NCBI GenBank assembly: GCA_946800325.1
Contig: OX326959.1
Coordinates: 52,664,784-52,728,783 of the forward strand
Length of the DNA stretch: 64,000 nucleotides
Source: Luzula sylvatica
Taxonomy: Eukaryota > Streptophyta > Magnoliopsida > Poales > Juncaceae
Reading direction: 5' to 3'
The translations under genes and the position numbers were made by a program. Shown piece after piece: positions 10,601 to 20,488 of the stretch (within the stretch, counting starts at the first letter, position 1; each line of letters starts with the position of its first letter). The notes under the pieces were generated by a model that was not told where the DNA came from, did no database searches, and saw only the letters and a list, made by a program, of their open reading frames with translations.

Positions 10601-10799
10601 TTCGAGTCACAAATGCGGCAATAGTAATAGTGTAGAAGAAGAAATGACCGAAGAAGAATTCTTCGAGTGGTTACAAAATGCGGTCAATTCAGGTCAGTTC
10701 GACCCGTTTGGCGCGCAATTCGACGTGCCAAGTGGCGCAAATCCGGGTGCGTCCAAGTATGGGAGTAAGAAGAAGAAGAAGGGTAAGAAGCAATGGTAG
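7617..10799 (+). CDS. membrane J-domain co-chaperone with Jiv90 domain (DNAJC14-like)
   Basis: Ten exons join in frame to a 654-residue protein: 7617-8237, 8459-8588, 8662-8874, 9053-9258, 9420-9500, 9601-9711, 9799-9957, 10189-10275, 10351-10422 and 10515-10799. All introns are GT...AG. The N-terminus is charged (Lys/Glu-rich, about 1-95). Several hydrophobic segments follow between about 150 and 300, suggesting an ER-type membrane anchor. The J domain (about 364-430) has the HPD triad at 395-397, needed to stimulate Hsp70 ATPase. A Jiv90 cysteine-rich domain follows, with CxxC pairs at 484/487 and 506/509. The tail is acidic and then Lys-rich. Order and length match the animal DNAJC14/Jiv family and its plant relatives. 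The acceptor of exon 6 is weak, but the junction restores a normal J-domain helix. Confidence 0.93.
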
Positions 10800-11130
10800 A
10801 TTTTAGAGTGCAAACTATTAAGACATGAAAATGTGCAAAACTATTAAGAGTTTTTTTTCTTTCTTTGAAGCTTTATGTTGGGTCAAGAGTTGTTTCTTTC
10901 TCAAATTTTGACTTTTTCCTTATTCTGTTATTCTGTTATTTTAATAATTATAGTAGAAAAAACATGAAATGAGAAATATAATGGAAAAAACCATTTAATT
11001 AAAGAGAGCGTATACAAAGAGGGAAATTATTAAAAAATCCCAACTTTTCTCAATATTTAAAAAATAAACTCCAAAAAAAAAAAAATCCTCAAAGCAAAGT
11101 TTTCTTTTCAATACCACATACGAGTTAAAC
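10800..11130. other. 3' flank of the J-domain gene
   Basis: T-rich sequence probably contains the 3' UTR. No clear AATAAA signal was recognised. From about 11020 there is one arm-like copy of the AAAATCCCAACTTTTC repeat related to the foldback element at 4965-5785, without its partner. Confidence 0.4.
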
Positions 11131-11139
11131 TTACTTTGT

Positions 11140-11345
11140 TGGTAGAGCTGGCAAAATTTGACCCGATATGATTCGTCCGAACCGAAAAATGTTGAAAAGT
11201 CAACGAACCGAACCTAAACCGAATGATCCGAACTTGAAATTGACCCGAAACCGAATGACTCGAAATCCGAACTAACCCGAAACCTAAATATTCAAAACTC
11301 ATGACTCGAATGACTTGATACTCATGACCCAAATGATCCGAAACT
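11140..11345. repeat. degenerate CCGAA-rich repeat, hAT-like end
   Basis: The stretch begins with TAGAGCTGGCAAA, a hAT-like terminal motif, and continues with many irregular copies of ACCCGAA and ACCCGAATGA. The same sequence type recurs at 15304-15565. A matching second end was not found, so it is probably truncated. Confidence 0.55.
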
Positions 11346-12300
11346 TACGGCCCGAATGACCCAAAAATTAATATATTAATGCTAAAATCAATTAATTATT
11401 GATAAAATATCTCGAAATCAATAAAATAAATCGTGAATGGCCCGAAAACGGGGCCGGTCCGAAATTTTTAAGTACCCGAAGCCAAAATGAAGAGTGGATC
11501 CGCAAATCAATTATAACTTACTCAAAAATATCAAATATAAAATTCAAAAAATGTTACATTATTTTTACCTTTAAAAAACCAAAATATATAATTCCAAAAT
11601 AACTTATTATTTTAAAGTCTCACATAAATATAAATCTCCTTGCATTTTCCGAAACGAAAATATCAAAAAAATCAATATATTCAATATATAATGTACAAAA
11701 GAAAACCGTTATTTTGAAAAACAACAGATTTAAAAAATTTACCCTATGATCTATCTTTCTTTAGAATAAACATCAAGTTTCTGACATCGTGCCCATTAGA
11801 CATCTTTTTAAAAAAATAAAAAAGAGACCAAAAAAGAGACAATAAAAAAGAATAAAAAAAGAGAGATCTGAAAATATCTTAAAAAAAGAGAATAAAAAAA
11901 GAATAAAGAAAAGAAAAGAAATAAGTGCAAAATGCACAAATTTTTCTAAAAAATACACAAAGTGCATCAGTTTAATGGACAACACGCGTTATTGAAACTC
12001 GTTTACTAAAGTGGATAGAATTTTTTGTTTAAAATATAGGGATTTGTTGGGGCAAACAATTTTTTGTTACCTTTTCAAAATTTTGGTAATTAAATTGTAA
12101 CTTATGATTTATATAATATTTTAAACCGTATAAGGTATTTTGTATCGGAATTGGGATAAGAAAGTGACATTGATTTCTAAAACAAATTGAATAAATCTTT
12201 TATTACAAAATATAAATATATATTTCAAAAACTCGTGGCATTTAGATTTAAAGTTTTACAAAATTTTTTTTAACTCATCTCAAACCCTAAAAAGTAATTC
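11346..12300. other. AT-rich spacer
   Basis: Purine-rich GAATAAAAAAAGAG-type repeats lie at 11810-11920. No coding sequence is convincing. The last part (about 12280-12340) reads like the 3' internal end of a gypsy element. Confidence 0.45.
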
Positions 12301-12486
12301 AATATACTTGAGGACAATTATGGTTTAAGTATGGGGGATTTGTAATGAACATAATTAAGCACATTTTTAGGGTTTAAAATCATGCAAAATAATATTAAAT
12401 AAACACAAAACCTTGCTATAATCTTAATATTTAATAAATCTTGAGGAAAATACTTTAACGATGAATTTGTGTTTATTTCAGGTTAA

Positions 12487-12717
12487 AAAAGCCAAATCTC
12501 CACAAACCAACCCCATGGCTGGATTTCTCTCGTCGAGACGAGCAATTTCGATATAAAGATCGTACCATTTGGTGGAAGGACGAGAAAGTCGCAAAGTTTA
12601 TGGTGAAACGGGTCAGAATTCCTATTCCAATGACTCGCTACACGAATGGCTACACCGCAACCAACACAGCAAATCCTGATGACCCCCAAACCTCACTCAC
12701 TGCACCAAAGACCATAT
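12487..12717 (+). pseudogene. short open frame inside the gypsy LTR, unknown
   Basis: A frame of about 77 codons after a CAG acceptor-like site reads with coding-like composition (for example WLDFSRRDEQFRYKDRTIWW) and ends at a TAG at 12715-12717. A related continuation (GLTRSTKAREI) follows after the stop. It is not recognised as a known domain. It may be a remnant of a retroelement protein or a chance frame in the U3 region. Confidence 0.3.
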
Positions 12718-13204
12718 AGGATCAAGGACTGACTCGTTCCACTAAAGCACGTGAAATCATCAACTCAAAATCTCTCTGATCCTCTGTGGCCTGAAGATCT
12801 CGTGAACCCCACTAAAAACTCACTCTCTCTCTCTCTCATGAAAAGACCTTACACGATCAACTATACGAAATTGTCCACAGAAGATCTAATAAGGTCGTTC
12901 AAACTGAACGCTTTGGCTCCATTGAGCCTCTCTTCCTCTCAATTTCATCTATCACAGGATAATCAAGTTTACAATTGTATAGAGAAATAACGAACAAATA
13001 AAACCCTGCTATTATTTCCCTGGATTAGAACTGGAGATGATCTCGTCTCCTCCAAATAACCTCGCCATGGCCAGAACTCGTCGTACGAGCAACGTTGCTC
13101 GATTATCTCTCTTCCAACCACGTCGTAACCATCTCTGATGAACCCCGCACCCCCTTCTCCTCTCAATTTCGATCTCAAATGATGAAATTTGGTTGAGAAT
13201 TGGC

Positions 13205-13210
13205 TATAAA
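13205..13210 (+). promoter_or_regulatory. TATA box of the gypsy LTR
   Basis: TATAAA in the context GGCTATAAAAAAGCC sits 20 bp before the start of a GC-richer leader. The copied segment at 15807 begins exactly at that leader, which supports a transcript start near 13225-13235. Confidence 0.6.
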
Positions 13211-13224
13211 AAAGCCTTGTTGAC

Positions 13225-13646
13225 CTACGAGAGATCACCATTCTCTCCAGAGTGGTCTTTGGCCCTCATTCTCTCTTCTCTCACCATCGCCATCATTCTT
13301 ACACCCCTCGACACCTCTTTCCTCCACCAGATTGGGTTCAAGCTTCGAGCTTTCTCAGCTTGAACCCTGACTGATCATCTCGCAAACCAGAATTGGATTT
13401 TCGAGCTTTCTCAAATCCAATTCATCCACTCTACACACTCTTACCCACTCCCTGAACAACACCACAACCTCAATTGCATCTATTACGAGCTAAAGCTTCG
13501 AGCTTTCTCAGTTCTAGCTCTGGATCGATCTGCCATCGCCGTTGACGACCTCCAAGCTCCCTCTCCTCTCTCTGAAGGCTTCACTGGGGTGACAATAGAC
13601 CATAGAGGCTCTCCAGATCATCTCCATCATCCATTCTCAGTTCTTG
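13225..13646 (+). repeat. LTR leader segment, source of the copy at 15807
   Basis: This 422-bp block begins just after the TATA box and ends at TTCTTG directly before a donor-like GTACTC. A near-identical copy lies at 15807-16228. The block contains three constant-loop hairpins and no long frame. Confidence 0.8.
13334..13520 (+). repeat. three hairpins with constant 14-nt loop and different stems
   Basis: The loop TTCGAGCTTTCTCA is identical in all three. Stems are GGGTTCAAGC/GCTTGAACCC (13334-13367, perfect), GAATTGGATT/AATCCAATTC (13390-13423, perfect) and GAGCTAAAGC/GTTCTAGCTC (13487-13520, eight Watson-Crick pairs, one G:U, one mismatch). The same three are present in the copy at 15807-16228. 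Confidence 0.9.
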
Positions 13647-13689
13647 GTACTCACTTTCCTTGTAGGGGTATTTTTGATATTTTTCATGT

Positions 13690-14600
13690 TTGAATGTGTA
13701 GTTTGAATTATAAATTGTTATGTGCTGTTTTGGATCTTGTTTCAATCTCTGAATTCCCCCCTTTTTCTTGTTTATTTGCCTAATTGTTAGAACTTTGTGA
13801 TTTAGTTTTAGATTAGTTGATTTAAATCTGCTTACTGTCTGATCTGTTTTGTTAATTAGATTAAAAATAGTTTTAGATCTGATAAAAATCCATAAAAATG
13901 TGTTTCTAAATTGACGATACCTAGTTTGTTTAGGAATTTATCGCATCTAATTTCATATATTTTCCTAATTGTTATGAATTTTTAAATTTGAGTCATTTTA
14001 TCTCTGATTTTCTGTTCTGTGCTAATTGAAAAATACAAATAAAATAATTTTTGATCTGTTCAAATCTCATAAAAATATGTTTATGAATCTACATCTTATC
14101 GAGTTTATTTAGGGATTTATTTCATCACATTTCATTTAGTTTTCTAATTGTTTTGCAATTTTGAAATTGAGTCTCTGAATTTCTAACTTTCTGTTCTGAT
14201 CTATTTGAAAAATACTAATTAAATAGTTTTAAATATAGCTAAATCTCATAAAAATACTTTTATGAGTCTTGATGATGTCTAGTTTGTGCAGAATTTTAGT
14301 TCATACCATTTGATCCATTTTCCTATTTGTCATTGAATTTTAAGATCAAAGATCTGATATTCTGAGTGTCTGTTTATAAATAAAAATAAAATATTTTTAT
14401 ATCTAGAAAAAATCCATAAAAATATATTTGTAGTTACATGAGATACGTAGATCATCTGTCTAAAGTTTGGTAATTGTTTCGTTAGTTTCCTAATTTCTAG
14501 GATTTAATGTTTGTCTCTCTGTGTTTTCTGAGTAGTGTTTAATATCTCATTTTTAGTTAATTAATTCTTCCATATAAAAACCTATAAAAATTATAATAGG
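13690..14600 (+). repeat. degenerate tandem repeat, period about 170-178 bp
   Basis: Landmarks of the form CATAAAAATRT recur at about 13896, 14072, 14250, 14417 and 14587. Each is followed by CTAGTTTRT-like and TTTTCCTAATTGT-like blocks in the same order. About five diverged copies make up this T-rich part of the LTR. It would be an intron if the donor at 13647 and the acceptor-like TTTCTAG at 15063 are used. Confidence 0.65.
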
Positions 14601-15303
14601 TGGTTTGTTTGATTACTGATCTGTGATAAAAATTTCAATTAAGTTGGAGTAGTAATTTGAGCTATAAAAATTTTTGAAGTTGAACTCTTTCTGTGATCCA
14701 GATTTTGAACACTGTTTGTTTGATGAATTTTAGAAATTAATTGGCGTAATAAAAAGTTCTGAAATTTGGAATATAGCCTTTCTCACAGTTTTTCTTCTTG
14801 TGTACAAATTAAGAGAATTTTTGGAACTATTAAAGTTGCATTTGAACAATAAACTCTAGAATTACCATAATCTCCCTGTGAATCGATACCCTTTACTTGT
14901 CATTGTATTAGGTTTAGGAAAAATAATTAATTGTTGAATTACTCAATTTAAGATATTGAAACGACGCTTAAAATTCGAGTTTTCATCAACCTCATATAGT
15001 AGTTTGTCGTGGTAGTCGTCGTCGAGTAAATAATAATGAAATAATAATGAAATATTATTTCTAGGTTGCACTTGAGGTGGCAGTGGCATTCATGTAGATT
15101 ACGAGCGTAGCGGAGTGTGCGAGTACCAATTACCATATTTTGTTTTAGTTGTGTTTTGTTTGTACCCACCTTATGTATATTGGATAGTTGTAGATTATAC
15201 TTTATGCCAACTAGTTTTGTATAGTGTGTTTTTGATTCTGCTATTGCTCATATGTTCATAGTTTAAGTGTGTTGTTCACGTTATCTTATATCGGGTCGTG
15301 ACA

Positions 15304-15565
15304 GGATCTGTCCGAAAACTAATTTTTTTGAAAAACAGAATGATTCGAATCAATTTTTACGAAATCCGAATGCACCGAAAATCGAAATAACCTAGATCCA
15401 AAAACCAAAATGATTCGGAACCGAATGACCTGAAAACTGAAACGACACGAACCCGAACGACACGCGATCTGAACGACACGATGACCCGAACAATCCAAAA
15501 ACGAAACGACCCGACCCCGAAATGACCCAACCCAACCCAAACCGTCTGATTGCCACCTCTATTTG
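15304..15565. repeat. CCGAA-rich repeat ending in a hAT-like terminus
   Basis: Irregular CCCGAAN and ACGACACG units end at TTGCCACCTCTA, the reverse complement of a hAT-like terminal motif. The left side abuts the gypsy LTR, so this element is probably truncated. The peptide frames here are artefacts of the repeat. Confidence 0.55.
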
Positions 15566-15689
15566 TGAGGTGTTTAAAAAAAATTGAGACCAAAATACCT
15601 CTATTTTTGTAAAATTTAATTTTACCATTTTTTTGATAATTATTTAATTATTTTTAAAAATCATAAATATTTAATAATAAATTAATTAT

Positions 15690-15806
15690 ATATTAGTTCA
15701 TATGATTATGTGTTAGCTCATATATTTACAAAATCGTACATTATTTGACATACAATTTATTCGACCAATAATAACAAATAATTACTAAAATCATACATTA
15801 TTTGAG
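15690..15806. repeat. left copy of a direct repeat flanking the displaced LTR segment
   Basis: The blocks TATATTAGTTCATATGATTA, GTGTTAGCTCATATATTTAC and CATACAATTTATTCGACCAA recur with few changes to the right of the inserted segment. The repeat is about 110 bp. Confidence 0.75.
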
Positions 15807-16228
15807 CTACGAGAGATCACCATCCTCTCCAGAGTGGCCTTTGGCCCTCATTCTCTATTCTCTCACCATCGCCATCATTATCACACCCCTCTCCACCTCT
15901 TTCCTCCACCAGATTGGGTTCAAGCTTCGAGCTTTCTCAGCTTGAACCCTGACTGATCATCTCGCAAACCAGAATTGGATTTTCGAGCTTTCTCAAATCC
16001 AATTCATCCACTCTACACACTCTTACCCACTCCCTGAACAACACCACAACCTCAATTGCATCGATTACGAGCTAAAGCTTCGAGCTTTCTCAGTTCTAGC
16101 TCTGGATCGATCTGCCATCGCCATTGACGACCTCCAAGCTCCCTCTCCTCTCTCTGAAGGCTTCACTGAGGTGACAATAGACCATAGAAGCTCTCCAGAT
16201 CATCTCCATCATCCATTCTCAGTTCTTG
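15807..16228 (+). repeat. displaced copy of the LTR leader 13225-13646
   Basis: Identity is high (a few percent of differences by eye) and collinear over the whole 422 bp. It starts 20 bp after the position of the source TATA box and stops at the source donor-like site. TACT at the right junction is shared by source and flank, a microhomology. It sits between two copies of a 110-bp direct repeat. Confidence 0.85.
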
Positions 16229-16350
16229 GTACTAACAAATCATATATTAGTTCATATAATTATGTGTTAGCTTATATATTTACAAAATCATACATTATTT
16301 GTCATACAATTTATTCGACCAATAACAAATAATTACTAACAAATCATACT
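16229..16350. repeat. right copy of the flanking direct repeat
   Basis: It carries the same ordered blocks as 15690-15806, with small differences such as GCTTAT for GCTCAT. Together the two look like a duplicated target around the insert. Confidence 0.75.
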
Positions 16351-16590
16351 ATTATATGAATTATATATTAACAATGTTTTGAATTGCAATATTGCCGTCC
16401 GTTGCGGACGGGTATTTTTTTTGACGACGATTGCGATAGAAAATGCTATTGCGGACATTCGTTGAGATATTAATTTATGTAATAATGATAGTGTGTTTTA
16501 AATATATTTTTCATAATTATTTTGTCACAATTATACCATGTTATTAGATCAGGGGAAAAAATTAGCCAAAATATATCACAGGGGCAAAAT

Positions 16591-17076
16591 TGCGGATGTC
16601 AATGGGTCAGACAAAATCCGAACCCGTGAGTAGCCGACCCGAACGGAATGAGTAATACTCGAAAAAATATTCGCGAGTCGGGTAATACTCGAAAAAATAC
16701 CCCGAAAAATATCCGACCCGAATCCGAAATATGCCCCAAAATATCTGAAAATATCCAATAATATGAACATTTTGGTTGTTTTATGAATTAATTATTTGTA
16801 ATATTTTGATTTTTAGTGTATTTCTACGTGTTGTTTGTTTTATGTATTTAAAATTGTTGGTGACTTTACATATTTGTATAATAATTTGTTAGATTTTTTA
16901 TTGGTGATTTTCGGGTGACGGGTTCGGGTTCGGATATATCCGTTACCAGCGGGGTCGGGTTGGAATATGATATTTTACCCGCGAGTATTTTTGGTTCGGG
17001 TAATAACCAAAAATTCTGATTCGAGCATGGAAGAGGTTTACTTGAACCCGCCACGCACGCCCCGTTGACATCCCTA
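16591..17076. mobile_element. hAT-type MITE with 8-bp target duplication
   Basis: The ends TGCGGATGTCAA and TTGACATCCCTA are inverted repeats of the hAT consensus TAGGGATGTCAA, with two changes on the left. The target duplication GGCAAAAT is perfect (16583-16590 and 17077-17084). The interior is rich in CCCGAA and GGGTTCGG repeats and encodes nothing. Confidence 0.88.
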
Positions 17077-17084
17077 GGCAAAAT

Positions 17085-18471
17085 ATACTCCGGACGAAAT
17101 TTTACATGGGCAAAAATTGATTTCTTTATTTTTTTTTCTCAAATCAATATAATTCAATGTATTTAAATAAAAATCATATAAAATACTACGAAATTGATAC
17201 ATTTATAAAATACAATGAAATTGATACATTTATACATGAAACTAACACATTTCCAAAAGTTATACATAGAAATCGATACATATAAACAGCATAACATTTA
17301 TTTATTAAAATATTAAAAAAATTATTTTTTTTCGAAATACCTAAACCAAGCCGCAATTCAGCTGTTATAAGTTCTATTCAGCCATAATTTAATATTATTA
17401 ACTCATAATCAATTACATCAAATTTAAACATTGTTCAAATATGTAATTAATAACCTAATATTAGTTATTATATTAGTCAATATGAAAAATAAAATATATT
17501 AAAAATATTAAAAAATATATATATAAACATAATGTATATTAAAGTGAGTTGCTCATTTTTTTTGCCAAGATATTTTCTTGGTGCATAATTTTTTGTATCC
17601 TTGTTTATTTTTTTTTATTTGGTGTTAGTTTTTAGAAATAAAATATATAATATGAAATATTACAAGTATATAAATTGCGCGTATTCTAATTTTTCTTTAT
17701 AATTAGTATATGTTAAAAATATATTCTGATTTTTGTTATAAATAATAAAATAATAGCAAAAATGTTTTAGTAAAATTAAATATTACAAAATAAAGAGATA
17801 TTTTTGTCCCAAAAAATGTTAAGACGAGGTATTTTTTTTTAAATATTAAGAAAAGCTACTTTCTCTTTAAAGAATTCCCATACAAATAAATATGATATAA
17901 AAATTTGTATACCAATTACCATATACAAAAGGAGTAATGATATAACTCACGAAAATGAACATGGATCATTGGATTATATCCGAACTTGATATGACAAATT
18001 CTGATTGGACGAACATGTTGATCATGGGCTAATGAAAATCTGAATTATATATCCATGCTTGATATGACAAATTCTGATTGAATGAACATGGGCCAATACA
18101 AATTTATCAGTTTGTATTTGTACCGATATAGTTCCGAGTATATTTTGACAAAGTTAATATCATTATTCTTTCAATAGATTTCAAATGATCTTTCGTTTGG
18201 TTGTAAATAAATGGGCATTTATCATGACGAGACGAGGTATTCTTTTTTCTTTCTTTTACTTTTATGGAAGCTTGAATTAATACCAAAACATTAATCGAAT
18301 GGTCGGTATCAAAAATTGAATTTTTCACCAACCAAACTCATAAATAGATCGGATGCGTATGTATTTCGACTAGGCCCCGACAAACTTAATTTTAGTACGG
18401 ACTACAATAATTCATGGTTGATGATGAGCATGTTGGATCCAGCACCCAGAACTCTAAATCCTGTTAGGTAT
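17085..18471. other. AT-rich spacer
   Basis: No gene is seen. A block with CTTGATATGACAAATTCTGA is directly duplicated at about 17977 and 18058. The rest is TA-rich simple sequence. Confidence 0.5.
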
Positions 18472-18480
18472 TTATTTAAT

Positions 18481-19204
18481 GAGGATTTACATATTTATCT
18501 TTCTTAAACTAAAAATTACATATTTATCCTTTGAAACTTAAAATTACATATTTATCTTTCTTAAAATTAAAATATCATATTTATTTTTTCTTAAATCTAA
18601 AATATCATATTTACTCAAAAATTAAAACCATCTAATTTTTTCGTTAAAATTAATGATCAACAGCTAAAATTACTATTTTACCCTTTACATATTTACTCTT
18701 CTAGAAATCAAAAATTTCATATTTACTTTTTATACACAAAAAATATGACAATATAATCTCATAAATAACAATATAAATTCAAAAAATACATCAAAAATAT
18801 TCAAAAATAATATTCAAAAGATAATCATTTTACCAATCTCAAATGACAAAAAAAAATATATAAAAAATATAGCTTCATAACAAAAATATAACTATAACTA
18901 AAATATTATTAAATTGTATGACGTGATTTCTTCTAGACGAATGAGTAAGGATATGTATGTTATTTAAAATTGAGAGGATAAATATGACATTTTTATTTTG
19001 AAAAGGATAGATATGACATTTTGGTTTTTTAGAAGGATAAAATAGTAATTTTAAATGTTGACCGCTAAGTTTAACGGAGAAATTGGAAAAAATTTAATTT
19101 TTGAATAAATATGATATTTTAGATTTATGAAAGGGTAAATATGATATTTCAAATTTAAGAAAAATAAATATGTAATTTTAAGTTTAACTAAATATGTAAA
19201 TCCC
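18481..19204. mobile_element. Mutator-like MITE with 9-bp target duplication
   Basis: The ends GAGGATTTACATAT and ATATGTAAATCCC are inverted, and long internal arms repeat TTACATATTTATCTTTC-like units in opposite directions. The 9-bp duplication TTATTTAAT is perfect (18472-18480 and 19205-19213), the size expected for Mutator-like elements. There is no transposase. Confidence 0.85.
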
Positions 19205-19479
19205 TTATTTAATTGAAGTTTTGTTTTATGTAGAAATTCGATAGATATATTGAAATTACAATGTAAAAATGGTCGACACCGGTAAAAATAGATGGTTCTC
19301 GAAGCAATTTTTTTGATGTATAATGTAGGATCTCGAAAATGTTCTTTTTAAAAAATATTAACCGGTATGGAAATAAGAAGAAAACTAAAAAAAAAATGGT
19401 GCCCCACTATTAGTGAAAATACATACATTTTCTTCGGATATTAAGGCGAAAATACAAGCATTTTCGTCTAATAACCAAT

Positions 19480-19662
19480 GTTTTAAATTGCGATATTGCG
19501 GTCCATTGCGCTTGAACAATAATTTACACACGATCCCCGATATTGCGTCATATTGCGCCATATTGCGGCGATATTGCGGCGCTATATAGCAGGTTGCGGT
19601 GTTACGTTTTATGGATATTTATTACGAATTGCGCTATTGCGCCGCAATTTAAATCATTGCTA
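19480..19662. mobile_element. small MITE with TTGCG-rich interior
   Basis: The left end CCAATGTTTTAAATTGCG and right end CGCAATTTAAATCATTG form imperfect inverted repeats around many ATTGCG units. A partial relative lies at 16378-16470. The target duplication was not resolved. Confidence 0.6.
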
Positions 19663-20488
19663 ATATCGGATCGAAAATACAACCAATAACCATTGTTTGC
19701 TCCATTATGGACATTAATGAATGTCTCTGTTTACTTTTTTGATAGGTTGTCCTTTATGCAACTTGATTATAATACCATTAATAATTCTCTGTGAAAATCA
19801 CCAACTATTTTCGTCCAATTAATTGAATACGCCACTAATTCCTAGCTTGTTCGTTTACTTTTGTATCCCGGAAAATTTCACAATTAACTTTATTATAATT
19901 GGAAATATTGTATGTATATTGAATTTTTTGAAAATTCTCATACTAACCCGGTTTTTATAGATACCAGGGATAATCTCGTTTCGTTTCGACCGACTTAAAT
20001 TTAATTTCGAATTGAAATTATTTCTATTGAATTAGATAATTATATTTTTGTAAACTAAAGGATATATAAAATTAATTGCAAGGAAAAAGTACTTCTAAAT
20101 TATAATAAAATTATTTTGATTAATATGATTGTGTAAAATTATAGTTTGATATTTTGCATTGTTTTTTTATAATTTAGTTCTATTAGTTTATATATATTTC
20201 CATGGAGAATATATATTTTTTCAAATTACAGCATAAATGAAATTTAGTAATTAAGTTGGGAAAAAATATATCTCGATATTTTTTAGGATTCTAATATTAT
20301 TTTGACTCTCTTAATTTCTAGTAATTGTCTTTTTTCAAAATATATCTATAATGATTTTGATTAATAAAATTGTGAAAAAATATATTTCGATATTTTTAAG
20401 GCCGTATGGATCAGAAGTACATAAATTGATATAATACTATTTTATTAATAATGATCATAATTCATTTTTCTTTTGCAAATAATTTTAG
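19663..20488. other. AT-rich spacer
   Basis: There is no recognisable gene or bounded repeat. The left end of the CACTA element should lie here or further left, but I could not find it. Confidence 0.45.

Larger units (their letters stand above)
12341..15303 (+). mobile_element. long Ty3/gypsy 3' LTR (Athila/Tat type), rest of element missing
   Basis: A tract CTTGAGGACAATTATGG...TTTAAGTATGGGGGATT ends at 12340. It parallels the polypurine tract at 51879-51893 beside the other gypsy LTR. The LTR would start TGTAATGAAC (12341) and end CGGGTCGTGACA (15303), giving TG...CA ends and 2963 bp. A TATA box (13205-13210) lies inside. The flanks GGATT and GGATC resemble a 5-bp duplication, but the adjacent polypurine tract argues for a truncated element rather than a solo LTR. 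No pol sequence is present upstream. The right boundary is less certain than the left. Confidence 0.6.

Noticed and set aside
19404..19420. CACTATTAGTG as the left end of the CACTA at 20489-22934
   Set aside because: Beyond the first five bases it does not match the right terminus, so it was not used as a boundary.
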